DNA of 64,000 nt from the NCBI RefSeq assembly GCF_032854445.1, contig NC_088302.1, positions 994,001-1,058,000 on the forward strand, read 5' to 3'. The stretch's first letter is position 1. Each line of letters starts with the position of its first letter. Of this stretch, positions 22,801 through 34,237 are shown piece after piece. The position numbers and the translations under genes were made by a program. Below the pieces are notes generated by a model. The model was not told the origin of the DNA and made no database searches. It worked only from the letters and a program-made list of their open reading frames with translations. This DNA comes from Liolophura sinensis (lineage: Eukaryota > Mollusca > Polyplacophora > Chitonida > Chitonidae).

Positions 22801-25800
22801 AGCTTATCATCCTTGTGAAGTGTGTGACTGCAGACTGACTCCAGTGTCAAGGACCCTGAGTGTCATCAGCTTATCGTCCTTGTGAAGTGTGTGACAGTAG
22901 ACTGACTCCAGTGTCAAGGACCCTGAGTGTCATCAGCCTATCCTCCTGGCGAGGTGTGATGGTCTGTTACGCGCTCTGTCCGGTGTTTCTCACTCACACC
23001 TCACCCTGACCCTCATCAGACTATTTTCCTAATGATGTGTGATGGTCTACCCTGGGTGAGGTGTGATGGTCTACTCTAAACTCAGTCCAGTGTCCAACCC
23101 GCGGATCGTCCTCGGCTTATCTTTTTGTCAAGGTGGGGCGGTCTACTCTGGGCTCTGTCCATTGTCCAGGCTTCTGACCATCATCAGCTTATCTCTTTGG
23201 CCAGGTGTGGTGGTCTACTCTGGGCTCAGCCCAGTGTCCAACACACGGAATGTCATCAGTTTATCCTCCTGGTGAGGTGTGGTGGCCTACTCTGGGCTCA
23301 GCCCAGTGTCCAGGCGTCTGACTGTCATCATCTAATCTTCCTGGCAAGGTCTTGTTGTCTACTCTGGGCTTAGCCCGGTTTCCAGGCGCCTGACCATCAT
23401 CAGCTTATCCTTATGGTGAGACGTGGTTGTGTATTTCGGGCTTAGTCCAGTGTTTAGGGCCCTGACGGTCATGAGCTTATCCTCCTCGTGAGGTAAGCTC
23501 ATGGGCTCTGTCCAGTGTCCAGGCCCCTGATCATCCTCAGCTTGGGGAGTGGGTCTACTCTGGGCTGAAGCCAGTGTCAAGACCCCTGACCGTCATCAGC
23601 TTATCCTTCCGGTAAGGTGTGGTGGTCTACTCTTGTCTCAGTCCAGTGTCCAGACCCTTGACCATCATCAGCTTTTCTTTTTGTTAAGGTGTGGTGGTCT
23701 ACTCTAGGCTCATTCCAGTGTTCAGGACCCTGACCGCCACCCAGCTGAATGGGTGGGGTGTCATGTCTGGTCTCTTCAGCATAATACTTCAGTGGCAGCA
23801 GCAAACTATATATGTAACCTTACCTTAAGACTCCCCCTGGTCAAATGACTGAAAAATTGTTGTTCTACGTTAAATTTCCAGCATTCATTTATTCATTCCT
23901 TCTGACATGTGGTGGTCTACTCTGGGCTCAGTCCAGTGTCCACGCCCCTGACTGTCATCAGCCTATCCTCCTGGTGAGGTGTGGTGGTCTACTCTGGGCT
24001 CAGTCCAGTGTCCACGCCCCTGACTTTCATCAGCCTATCCTCCTGGTGAGGTGTGGTGGTCTACTCTGGGCTCAGTCCAGTGTCCACGCCCCTGACTGTC
24101 ATCAGCCTATCCTCCTGGTGAGGTGTGGTGGTCTACTCTGGGCTCAGTCCAGTGTCCAGGCCCCTGACTGTCATCAGCTTATCCGCCTGGTGAGGTGTCA
24201 TGGCCTACTCTAGGCGTAGTCCAGCGTCCAGATATCTTACCAGATTTACTCTGGGCTCAGTCCAGTGTCCAGGCCCCTGACTCATCAGTTTATCCTCCTG
24301 GTGAGGTGGGGTGGTCTACTTTGGGCTCAGTCCAGTGTCCAGGCGCCTGACTGTCATCAGGCTATCCTCCTGGTGAGGTGTGGTGGTCTACTCTGGGCTC
24401 AGTCCAGTGTCCAGGCCCCTGACTGTCATCAGCCTATCCTCCTGGTGAGGTGTGGTGCTCTACTCTGGGCTCAGTCCAGTGTCCAGGCCCCTGACTGTCA
24501 TCAGCCTATCTTCCTGGTGAGGTGTGGTGGTCTACTCTAGGCTCAGTCCAGTGTCCAGGCCCCTGACTCATCAGTTTATCCTCCTGGTGAGGTGTGGTGG
24601 TCTACTCTGGGCTCAGTCCAGTGTCCAGGCCCCTGACTCATCAGTTTATCCTCCTGGTGAGGTGTGGTGGTCTACTCTGGGCTCAGTCCAGTGTCCAGCG
24701 CCTGACTGTCATCAGCCTATCCTCGTGGTGAGGTGTGGTGGTCTACTCTGGGCTCAGTGCAGTGTCCAGGCCCCTGACTGTCATGAGCCTATCCTCCTGG
24801 TGAGGTGGGATGATCTACTCTAGGCTCAGTCCAGTGTCCAGGCCCCGGACTCATCAGTTTATCCTCCTGGTGAGGTGTGGTGGTCTACTCTGGGCTCAGT
24901 CCAGTGTCCAAGCCCCTGACTGTCATCAGCCTATCCTCCTGGCGAGGTGTGGTGGTCTACTCTGGGCCCAAGCCAGTGTGCAGGCCCCTGACTCATCAGT
25001 TTATCCTCTTGGAGAGGTGTGGTGGTCTACTCTGGGCTCAGTCCAGTGCCCAGGCCCCTGACTGTCATCAGCCTATCCTCGTGGCGAGGCGTGGTGGTCT
25101 ACTCTGGGCTCAATCCAGTGTCCAGGCCCCTGACTGTCATCAGTCTATCCTCCTGGTGAGGTGTGGTGGTCTACTCTGGGCTCAGGCCGGTGTCCAGGCC
25201 CCTGACTCATCAGTTTATCCTCCTGGTGAGGTGTGGTGGTCTACTCTGCCAGTCCAGTGTCCAGGCCCCTGACTGTCATCAGCCTACCCTCGTGGTGAGG
25301 TGTGGTGGTCTACTCCGGGCTCAATCCAATGTCTAGGCCCCTGACTGTCATCAGCCTATCTTCCTGGTGAGGTGTGGTGGTCTACTCTAGGCTCAGTCCA
25401 GTGTCCAGGCCCCTGACTCATCAGTTTATCCTCCTGGTGAGGTGTGGTGGTCTACTCTGGGCTCAGTCCAGTGTCCAGGCCCCTGACTCATCAGTTTATC
25501 CTCCTGGTGAGGTGTGGTGGTCTACTCTGGGCTCAGTCCAGTGTCCAGCGCCTGACTGTCATCAGCCTATCCTTGTGGTGAGGTGTGGTGGTCTACTCTG
25601 GGCTCAGTGCAGTTTCCAGGCCCCTGACTGTCATGAGCCTATCCTCCTGGTGAGGTGGGATGATCTACTCTAGGCTCAGTCCAGTGTCCAGGCCCCGGAC
25701 TCATCAGTTTATCCTCCTGGTGAGGTGTGGTGGTCTACTCTGGGCTCAGTCCAGTGTCCAGGCCCCTGACTGTCAGCCTATCCTCCTGGCGAGGTGTGGT

Positions 25801-26400
25801 GGTCTACTCTGGGCCCAAGCCGGTGTGCAGGCCCCTGACTCATCAGTTTATCCTCTTGGAGAGGTGTGGTGGGCTACTCTGGGCTCAGTCCAGTGCCCAG
25901 GCCCCTGACTGTCATCAGCCTATCCTCGTGGCGAGGCGTGGTGGTCTACTCCGGGCTCAATCGAGTGTCCAGGCCCCTGACTGTCATCAGTCTATCCTCC
26001 TGGTGAGGTGTGGTGGTCTACTCTGGGCTCAGGCCGGTGTCCAGGCCCCTGACTCATCAGTTTATCCTCTTGGTGAGGTGTGGTGGTCTACTCTGGGCTC
26101 AGTCCAGTTTCCAGGCCCCTGACTGTCATCAGCCTATCCTCCTGGTGAGGTGTGGTGGTCTACTCTGGGCTCAGTCCAGTGTATAGGCCCCTGACTGTCA
26201 TCAGCCTATCCTCCTGGTAAGGTGTGGTGGTCTACTCTGGGCTCAGTCCAGTGTCCAGGCCCCTGACTCATCAGTTTATCCTCATGGTGAGGTGTGGTGG
26301 TCTACTCTGGGCTCAAGCCAGTGTCCAAACCCCTGACCATCATCAGCTTATCCTCCTGGTGAGGTGTGGTGATCTACTTTGGGTTTAGTCCAGTGTCCAG
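22800..26400. repeat. 70/72-bp minisatellite, about 48 units
   Basis: The unit contains tcctggtgaggtgtggtggt, ctactctgggctcagtccag and tgtccaggcccctgactgtc. A 72-bp form (gactgtcatcagcctatcc) alternates with a 70-bp form (gactcatcagtttatcc). The first ~1 kb is divergent and the centre is homogeneous. A block at about 24507-25356 repeats at about 25357-26206 with an exact 850-bp offset. Confidence 0.94.
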
Positions 26401-26565
26401 TGGGAGGAAACAGAGCACAGCCCTTAGGGGAAACCGCGACCGTCCATAGGTTGCTTACAGAATTTTCCACGTAGTGGCGGAGAGGAAGGCGGGATGATCT
26501 TGACTTGAACTCACAGCGATCACACTGGTGAGAGAGTCCTGCTTTTTGGTCACCGAGGCCACACC
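26400..26565 (-). mobile_element. Degenerate SINE family 1 fragment
   Basis: The diverged body is recognisable by order: gtgggaggaaac, cagagcacagccc, gaccgtccataggttgc, gcggagaggaag, ttgaactcacagcga and actggtgagagagtcctg. It lies just after the 70/72-bp array. Confidence 0.65.
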
Positions 26566-26689
26566 CACCACCCATCCTCTAGTACGGAAGTATGTAACCG
26601 CAGTTCCACAGTACTGACGTTCTCCAGTCTTGAAGTTCTCCAGTAGGGCCTACCGTATGTGACCTTGTTCGCCATCCATCAATTATTTA

Positions 26690-28080
26690 ATCATTGTATT
26701 CTCTTTAACATTGATGGAGAGAATTATAGATATCTGACATTTACCCTAAGATTCTGGATGGGGAAATACTGTGGGCACTGATCAAATTCCATCTGAATCC
26801 GATTCATGTACTACCACAACTGCATACCAACATTCTTTAGAAGTACGTTTAATCTGATCCAGTGTACTACACCGATCAAGTAATTAAAGCAGTTATCAAC
26901 TCTGTGCTAATCCGCGACTAGCAAAAACAGATGCTAGACAGCACATGTTGTTTGCTAACGTCCATGGAATTTATCATAAAGTATTGGACCTACACGCTCA
27001 GTAGAAGAATGCGTGAGGAACAGTATATTTCCGATAGAAAAACAAATATCTTCACTGAGTATTTAGTCTCGTAATTGCCCCCACAGGTATGACATACAAG
27101 TACATGAGGCATAGCTGCCAATAAATACAAATAAATCAATAAATCAATAAGTAAATCTTTTCACAATCACAAGGGAGAAACAGAGTATGGGAGACTAATA
27201 TTTCCCAAAATAAATGTTACCAACAGTTATTGGCAGAGGATGCAGAACGGAATATGATGTTGTCATCTTTCTGAGCAAGGGATGTAGGGGCATTGAAATA
27301 AACTTCTTTCAGGGAAAAACGTTTTTTTCATTTATCATGGTGGGAATCAGTACAGATTTTAATCGTCTTTAGGGGTAAAGAGAATGCAATACAGACTAAT
27401 GTGTTCGTTTTAGAGTATGATGCGTTGAGCATGTTTGATAGGATAAGGGTGCCTTGTAAATTTGATCGTAAAAAAGGCAGTCTAAGTATAACGTAATTAA
27501 GGATGCAGTTCAGTACGCAGATTTCTGAGTCATCATGGCAGACGTCTTCTCAGCTTTTACCCAGTCAATATCACGTCTGCACGGAGATAACGAAGTGGTC
27601 CCCATCACCTACCTGACCTAAAACACAAAGAAACACAAAGGTCAATCAGTTGTTCAAAATGTTCCTAGAGTCGGAAAGGGATTTTGCTTTTGGGAATACC
27701 AATATTTCAACTTCCAGAAATCTAATTAAGCTTGCCGTGCAGTGTAAATACAATGTTTATGAAATCAAACAGTTATCTCCTAAGTTAAATTGATAATCGA
27801 TAGTTTTTACTGTTTGTTAACTTTAGTTTGTCAGGACTTACCACTGTTGTTGAGTACACTGCATGTATCCTTCTTGAGGCCATATAGAAAGTATGGATAA
27901 GCCTGAAGCTTATCAAATGAGCAAGGTTTCCTGTTGCCGACGTTTATAACAGAAAAATAGCCACAATCGTTAGGACAAGTGTTGTAAAATCTGTTGATGA
28001 AGAAGCGTCTTTCGAATGCAGGATCTCTGAAAACAGAATCAGATATATGTGATATGTACGTTAATTCCATTTTAATGCCT
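26690..28080. repeat. Segmental duplicate of the 3' half of the copy B locus
   Basis: It matches 30778-34765 in order: cattgtattctct, a tgtgggcac block, gatccagtgtactacacc (one unit here, about 66 in the partner), agctctgtgttaat, the polyA-signal block, a catggtggg unit, and the last two exons. Homology stops near 28080, inside the intron upstream of exon 4. Confidence 0.85.
27571..28026 (-). pseudogene. Copy A: truncated pseudogene of the secreted-protein family
   Basis: Only the last two exons remain: 27842-28026 (185 bp, as in the intact copies; DPAFERRFFINRFYNTCPND) and 27571-27617. Exons 1-3 and the promoter are missing. The last exon has a one-base loss relative to copies B and C, giving a TGA (27571-27573) that removes the final CDI(E/K)W residues. 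The polyA signal AATAAA of copies B and C is GATAAA here, on the minus strand near 26972. Everything points to a dead duplicate, although the remaining exon 4 frame is open. Confidence 0.8.
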
Positions 28081-29970
28081 AAAAGCTCAGGCTAAAAGTC
28101 AATTGTTTACCGCTCGTGTCGCGCTCCAAGATACTCAATAACGCTCCACTGGGGCGTGACAAACTCTCTACTGGGCTGTGTCGGTGACTTACTGAGGCGT
28201 GCAGGATTATCGTCGGAAGGTGTGAATATAGATCCGTTTACAGACATCGACATATCCCAGTTTGCAAACAAAGGATCGGTCCTCGTGTTTCAGCTATTTG
28301 AACATATACTAGCCAGGAAAAGCGGAAAATTTATCTTGAAATATGTAACCTACCCCTGCACAACAAAATCAGTTCATAATGAAGGGAGTAAATATCCGAT
28401 CAGAATTTCTAATTGGTGTCGACGGTCGGCACATGGGACAGATATTTTATAGTAAACTGACCAAATACTCGCATAATTTTCACAAACCAACGCGACTTTC
28501 TTGTGAATAAAACACGTGCAATAGCGCGCGCGTCCCGCCTGTGACCTCGCCCGGACACTGGCAGACAGCACTCTCGTGTGGCTGTGATTCTTCACGATCA
28601 TGTCTTACCATTTGCCGCGTTTGTGTAAAGGTGACGTCTTAATAACATCATGTCCGGATCAATACACGGATCGTGTAGGCCACCTAAAACACGTATGTTC
28701 AGGTCAGAAACGGGTATCACCAGGCTGCATTCCTTTCACTTTATGCCACATCCGGTGGGCGGACATATAGACTGATCCGCATTTGCGAGTGTTTTCAACA
28801 AGAAACCCGAAATGGCTGGTGTATTTTTTTAATTTGACCGGCGTGTTTACGAAGTTTTCAAGATTAACCTATATCACGTCACGATATGTTAAATCACAAG
28901 CTTCATTTATAGCATAAATTTTAAGTTGGTTAAAATCTTCTCTCTGAACCAAAGAGAACAACGAGTAGTTGTCAGTGGTTTTTACTCCGACTGGCGAGTT
29001 GTAAAGTCTGTATTCACATAAGGATGTATTTTAGGGTGATATTTGTTTTACCATTTTTAGCGATGATTCCCCCTATATGACCACCTGCAATATTGTATGG
29101 GGCTACCAACACATAACTCATCCCGTCATTCTTAATATTTGCTATGCAATTTTTTCGCACTTCTGTCTCTTTCCTCCACTATATGGCTAACGAACTCAGA
29201 TGTCTATTTGTGACGTCATTAAGGCTCTGGCGACGGAAATTACAGAGTGCAAACGGGTTTGGGGGCAAATCTCAATCTTGCCGAAAAAAATTCAAAAATA
29301 GATTTACATTTTTAGAAATCAACGTTTTTAGCTCCTCGCTTAAAAAAGCTTATACCAAATTTTTACTATTTAATGACATGCAATTTCGTTGGACTTGGTC
29401 TTTAATGTTGTAAAGATCTTGGCATCGTGTTATCATGTAGCGAACTGTACGTTTTAACAATCGCATTGAGAAGTTGACACCCAAGCGAACAACATGCTGC
29501 CTTTATCCCTATATTTCCAATTCGTCCCTAGCAGTCTTGACTATTGCTTCGAAATACAATCGCCATATATAAAATCCATGAGTAAAAGATCAGAAAAATA
29601 CAACGAAATTTTTTTATGTTTTAAAACCGCAAAAACCTACGGAAAATCAGATCATTTTAATACAGCCACTCTTGAAGACAGAAGAAATTATTTGGATACG
29701 GTCTTTATAAAGAAAATTGTGAATTTCTACTATGATTGTCGTGAATTATGATGATTGATGAATTATCATCAAGTTGTTTTATCCTGTTCCCATCCTAAAT
29801 TATTTTATCTTCCATCAAGTCGTGTCAGTATCCACCGTAATAGTGTTTGTGTCGCAGCGCAGTACACAAGACGGCCAGATCGATATATTTACACCGCTAA
29901 GTACATTTAAAAGCCAATGGACATCTGGACTTTTCTGCCTAATTTTAATTGTGTGAATTTACTGAACTAT
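28081..29970. other. Unassigned sequence between copy A and the 50-bp array
   Basis: No homology to the copy B locus. Frames at 28156-28452, 29144-29413 and 29494-29751 are not recognisable and are not called. Confidence 0.45.
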
Positions 29971-30270
29971 TTGTTTCCCTCTGGCATAGGCCTAAGACCT
30001 ATCAACAAGATGGTTGATTATTGTTTCCCTCTGGCATGGGCCTAAGACCTATCAACAAGATGGTTGATTATTGTTTCCCTCTGGCATGGGCCTAAGACCT
30101 ATCAACAAGATGGTTGATTATTGTTTCCCTCTGGCATAGGCCTAAGACCTATCAACAAGATGGTTGATTATTGTTTCCCTCTGGCATAGGCCTAAGACCT
30201 ATCAACAAGATGGTTGATTATTGTTTCCCTCTGGCATGGGCCTAAGACCTATCAACAAGATGGTTGATTA
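29971..30270. repeat. 50-bp minisatellite, 6 units
   Basis: The unit is ttgtttccctctggcatggg, cctaagacctatcaacaaga and tggttgatta. Units are almost identical, differing at catRgg, so the array is young. Confidence 0.96.
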
Positions 30271-30777
30271 TCATCCGGGAAACTGGTGGAATGATTGGAG
30301 TGAAACCAATGATGTACACCATTAACGACTAACAAATTGTTTGGATTTTTACTTTGATTTGTGTGTTCATAGAGAAGAAAGGAACTGTAATCAACAATCG
30401 TGAATATATTGACGCTCTTAATGTTTGGGCAGAGCAGCCGAGTCCATCATAGCACACGAGTGACGCGATTCGGAAATGGCGCTGTTCGAAGTTTTGATGC
30501 TGTCCGAGTGGCTTTGTCCGTTACATTTGTGTTAATTGTGATTTTACAGAGGTCATTATTCAAGAATAATGAGGTGATATGAATTAAGAATTACATGTTA
30601 GATCCCGAGACACATGTATTTGTTGGCACTTTGGGGTTAGATTAGTAAATGTAGCGATTCAGTGCGATTACAGAGAAAGCTAAGCCGGGAACCTCGCTAA
30701 CTGATCCCAGAGCTAATTTCCAAAGTGCTCCAGTACTAACGTATCGTATATAGCCTTTTTCGTCAACAATCAGTGTA
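30271..30777. other. Unassigned sequence
   Basis: No gene or repeat recognised between the 50-bp array and the copy B duplicated block. Confidence 0.4.
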
Positions 30778-30889
30778 GGAATCATTGTATTCTCTGTGCA
30801 TTGATGCCGAGAATTATAGATCTCTGACATCTAACCTGAACTGCTGGGTGGAGCAATAGTGTGGGCACGGATCGACTAGCGTAGGAGTA

Positions 30890-33065
30890 CGTTTAAACTG
30901 ATCCTGTGTACTACGCCCATCAAATCTAAACTGATCCAGTGTACTACACCCATCAAGTTTAAACTGATCCAGTGGACTACACCCATCAAGTTTAAATTGA
31001 TCCAGTTTACTACACCCATCAAGTTTAAACTGATCCTGTGTACTACACCCATCAAGTTTAAACTGATCCAGTGTACTGCACCCATCAAGTCTAAACTGAT
31101 CCAGTGTACTACACCCATCAAGTTTAAACTGATCCAGTGTACTACACCCATCAAGTTTAAATTGATCCAGTGTACTACACCCATCAAGTTTAAATATCCA
31201 GTGTACTACAACCATCAAGTCTAAACTGATCCTGTGTACTACACCCATCAAGTTTAAACTGATCCAGTGTACTACACCCATCAAGTCTAAACTAATCCAG
31301 TGTACTACACCCATCAAGTTTAACCTGATCCAGTGTGCTACACCCATCAAGTCTAAACTGATCCAGTGTACTACATCCATCAAGTTTAAACTGATCCAGT
31401 GTACTACACCCATCAAGTCTAAACTGATCCAGTGTACTACACCCATCAAGTCTAAACTGATCCAGTGTACTACACCCATCAAGTCTAAACTGATCCAGTG
31501 GACTACACCCATCAAGTTTAAACTGATCCAGTGTACTACACCCATCAAGTTTAAATTGATCCAGTGTACTACACCCATCAAGTTTAAATTGATCCAGTGT
31601 ACTACACCCATCAAGTCTAAACTGATCCAGTGTACTACACCCATCAAGTTTAAACTGATCCAGTGTACTACACCCATCAAGTTTAAATTGATCAAGTGTA
31701 CTACACCCATCAAGTCTAAACTAATCCAGTGTACTACACCCATCAAGTCTAAATTGATCCAGTGTGCTACACCCATCAAGTTTAAATTGATCTAGTGTAC
31801 TACACCCATCAAGTCTAAACTGATCCAGTGGACTACACCCATCAAGTTTAAACTGATCCAGTGTACTACACCCATCAAGTTTAAACTGATCCAGTGTACT
31901 ACACCCATCAAGTTTAAATTGATCCAGTGTACTACACCCATCAAGTCTAACTGATCCAGTGTACTACACACATCAAGTCTAAACTGATCCAGTGCACTAC
32001 ATCCATCAAGTTTAAATTGATCCAGTGTACTACACCCATCAAGTTTAAATTGATCCAGTGTACTACACCCATCAAGTTTAAATTGATCCAGTTTACTACA
32101 CCCATCAAGTTTAAACTGATCCAGTGTACTACACCCATCAAGTCTAAACTGATCCAGTGTACTACACACATCAAGTTTAAACTGATCCAGTGTACTACAC
32201 CCATCAAGTTTAAATTGATCCAGTGTACTGCACCCATCAAGTTTAAACTGATCCAGTGTACTACACCCATCAAGTTTAAATTGATCTAGTGTACTACATC
32301 CATCAAGTTTAAATTGATCCAGTGTACTACACCCATCAAGTCTAAACTGATCCAGTGTACTACACCCATCAAGTTTAAACTGATCCAGTGTACTACACCC
32401 ATCAAGTTTAAACTGATCCAGTGTACTACACCCATCAAGTTTAAATTGATCCAGTGTACTACACCCATCAAGTCTAAACTGATCCAGTGTACTACACCCA
32501 TCAAGTTTAAACTGATCCAGTGTACTACACCCATCAAGTCTAAACTAATCCAGTGTACTACACCCATCAAGTTTAAATTGATCCAGTGTACTACACCCAT
32601 CAAGTTTAAACTGATCCAGTGTACTACACCCATCAAGTCTAAACTGATCCAGTGTACTACATCCATCAAGTTTAAATTGATCCAGTGTACTACACCCATC
32701 AAGTTTAAACTGATCCAGTGTACTACACCCATCAAGTTTAAACTGATCCAGTGTACTACACCCATCAAGTTTAAACTGATCCAGTGTACTACACCCATCA
32801 AGTTTAAACTGATCCAGTGTACTACACCCATCAACTTTAAACTGATCCAGTGTACTACACCCATCAAGTCTAAACTGATCCAGTGTACTACACCCATCAA
32901 GTCTAAACTGACCCAGTGTACTACACCCATCAAGTTTAAACTGACCTAGTGTACTACACCCATCAAGTCTAAACTGATCCAGTGTACTGCACCCATCAAG
33001 TTTAAACTGATCCTGTGAACTACACCCATCAAGTCTAAACTGATCAAGTGTACTACACCCATCAC
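30890..33065. repeat. 33-bp minisatellite, about 66 units, downstream of copy B
   Basis: The unit is aaactgatccagtgtactac plus acccatcaagttt. As 33 is a multiple of three and stops are rare, several long frames open on both strands (11-residue repeats). They are array artefacts. The array lies beyond the likely polyA signal of copy B. Confidence 0.96.
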
Positions 33066-33154
33066 GTTGTTAAATCAGTAAACAGCTCTGTGTTAATATG
33101 CGACACAAAAACACAACCAAGAAAGTACATGTTCTTTGCTAACGTCAAATGGAA

Positions 33155-33160
33155 TTTATT
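33155..33160 (-). terminator. Likely polyadenylation signal of copy B
   Basis: AATAAA on the minus strand in the context gcaataaattccat, shared with copy C (42745-42750). It lies about 1.08 kb past the copy B stop codon. Confidence 0.55.
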
Positions 33161-33494
33161 GCGAAATCACAAAGTATTTGACATAAGCGCACAGCAGAAG
33201 GCTAAACACATCGGTGTTTAGGCTGACACAATGGTCAGCACACGTATAAAACACAGACGTGTCACGGTATCCAATAAATTAAAATAAATAGAACATTTTT
33301 TACAATCACATTATAAAAAACAGCCTGTTGAAGAATAATATTTCTCAAATTTGCGGAGGATGCAGAACAGAATTTGATGTGATCATCTTTCTCAGAAATG
33401 CAGGGTATTAATATAAACTTCTGTCAGAGCAAAACTTGCGGCAACAGAATAATGTGAGCAATACTTAGTACGCAGTAAAGAATAAATGTCATTA

Positions 33495-33935
33495 TGTTTC
33501 ATGGTGGGACGCAGTACAGGATAATGTGGTCATCTTTCATGGTGGGATTCAGTACAGGATAATGTGGTCATCTTTCATGGTGGGATGTAGTACAGGAGAA
33601 TGTGGTCATCTTTCATGGTGGGATTCAGTACAGGATAATGTGGTCATCTTTCATGGTGGGATGTAGTACAGGAAAATGTGGTCATCTTTCATGGTGGGAT
33701 GTAGTACAGGAGAATGTGGTCATCTTTCATGGTGGGATGTAGTACAGGAGAATGTGGTCATCTTTCATGGTGGGATGTAGTACAGGAGAATGTGGTCATC
33801 TTTCATGGTGGGATGTAGTACAGGAAAATGTGGTCATCTTCCATGGTGGGATGTAGTACAGGAGAATGTGGTCATCTTTCATGGTGAGATTCAGTACAGG
33901 AGAATGTGATGGGATGTAGTACAGGAAAATGCGAC
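33495..33935. repeat. 38-bp minisatellite, about 12 units, in the likely copy B 3' untranslated region
   Basis: The unit is catggtgggatgtagtacag plus gagaatgtggtcatcttt. Degenerate units continue towards the stop codon (to about 34110). A related but degenerate array sits in the same place in copy C (42060-42480). Confidence 0.93.
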
Positions 33936-34237
33936 TATCTTTCATGGTGGGTTACGGTGCCGGATAACTTGATCGTCTTCCAGTGTATCAAGAATGGAAT
34001 CTAGAATACTGTGATCGTCTTTCAGGGTATAAAGATCGGAAAACAGAATAATGTGATCGTCTTTCATGGTATGGATTGAATGCATTACAGAATAATGCTC
34101 CGTATTATTATAGGATGAGGATGCAATAATGCATAATGATGTGGTCGTAAGAGGGCGGCCTAAGTATAAAGTAATCGTCCTCGAGAATGGATCAGTACGC
34201 AGATTTCTGAGTCATCATGGCAGACGTCTTCTCGGGT

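Noticed and set aside
23063-26122. Frames such as GGLLWAQSSVQAPDCHQ repeats
   Set aside because: Produced by the 70/72-bp array; they shift frame wherever 70-bp units occur.
28156-28452. 98-codon plus-strand frame next to copy A
   Set aside because: No ATG at its start, no recognised domain and no match to the missing exons of copy A.
30814-32949. Long frames of 11-residue repeats on both strands
   Set aside because: They follow from a stop-poor 33-bp unit; several frames are open at once, in opposite orientations, and one paralogous locus has only a single unit.
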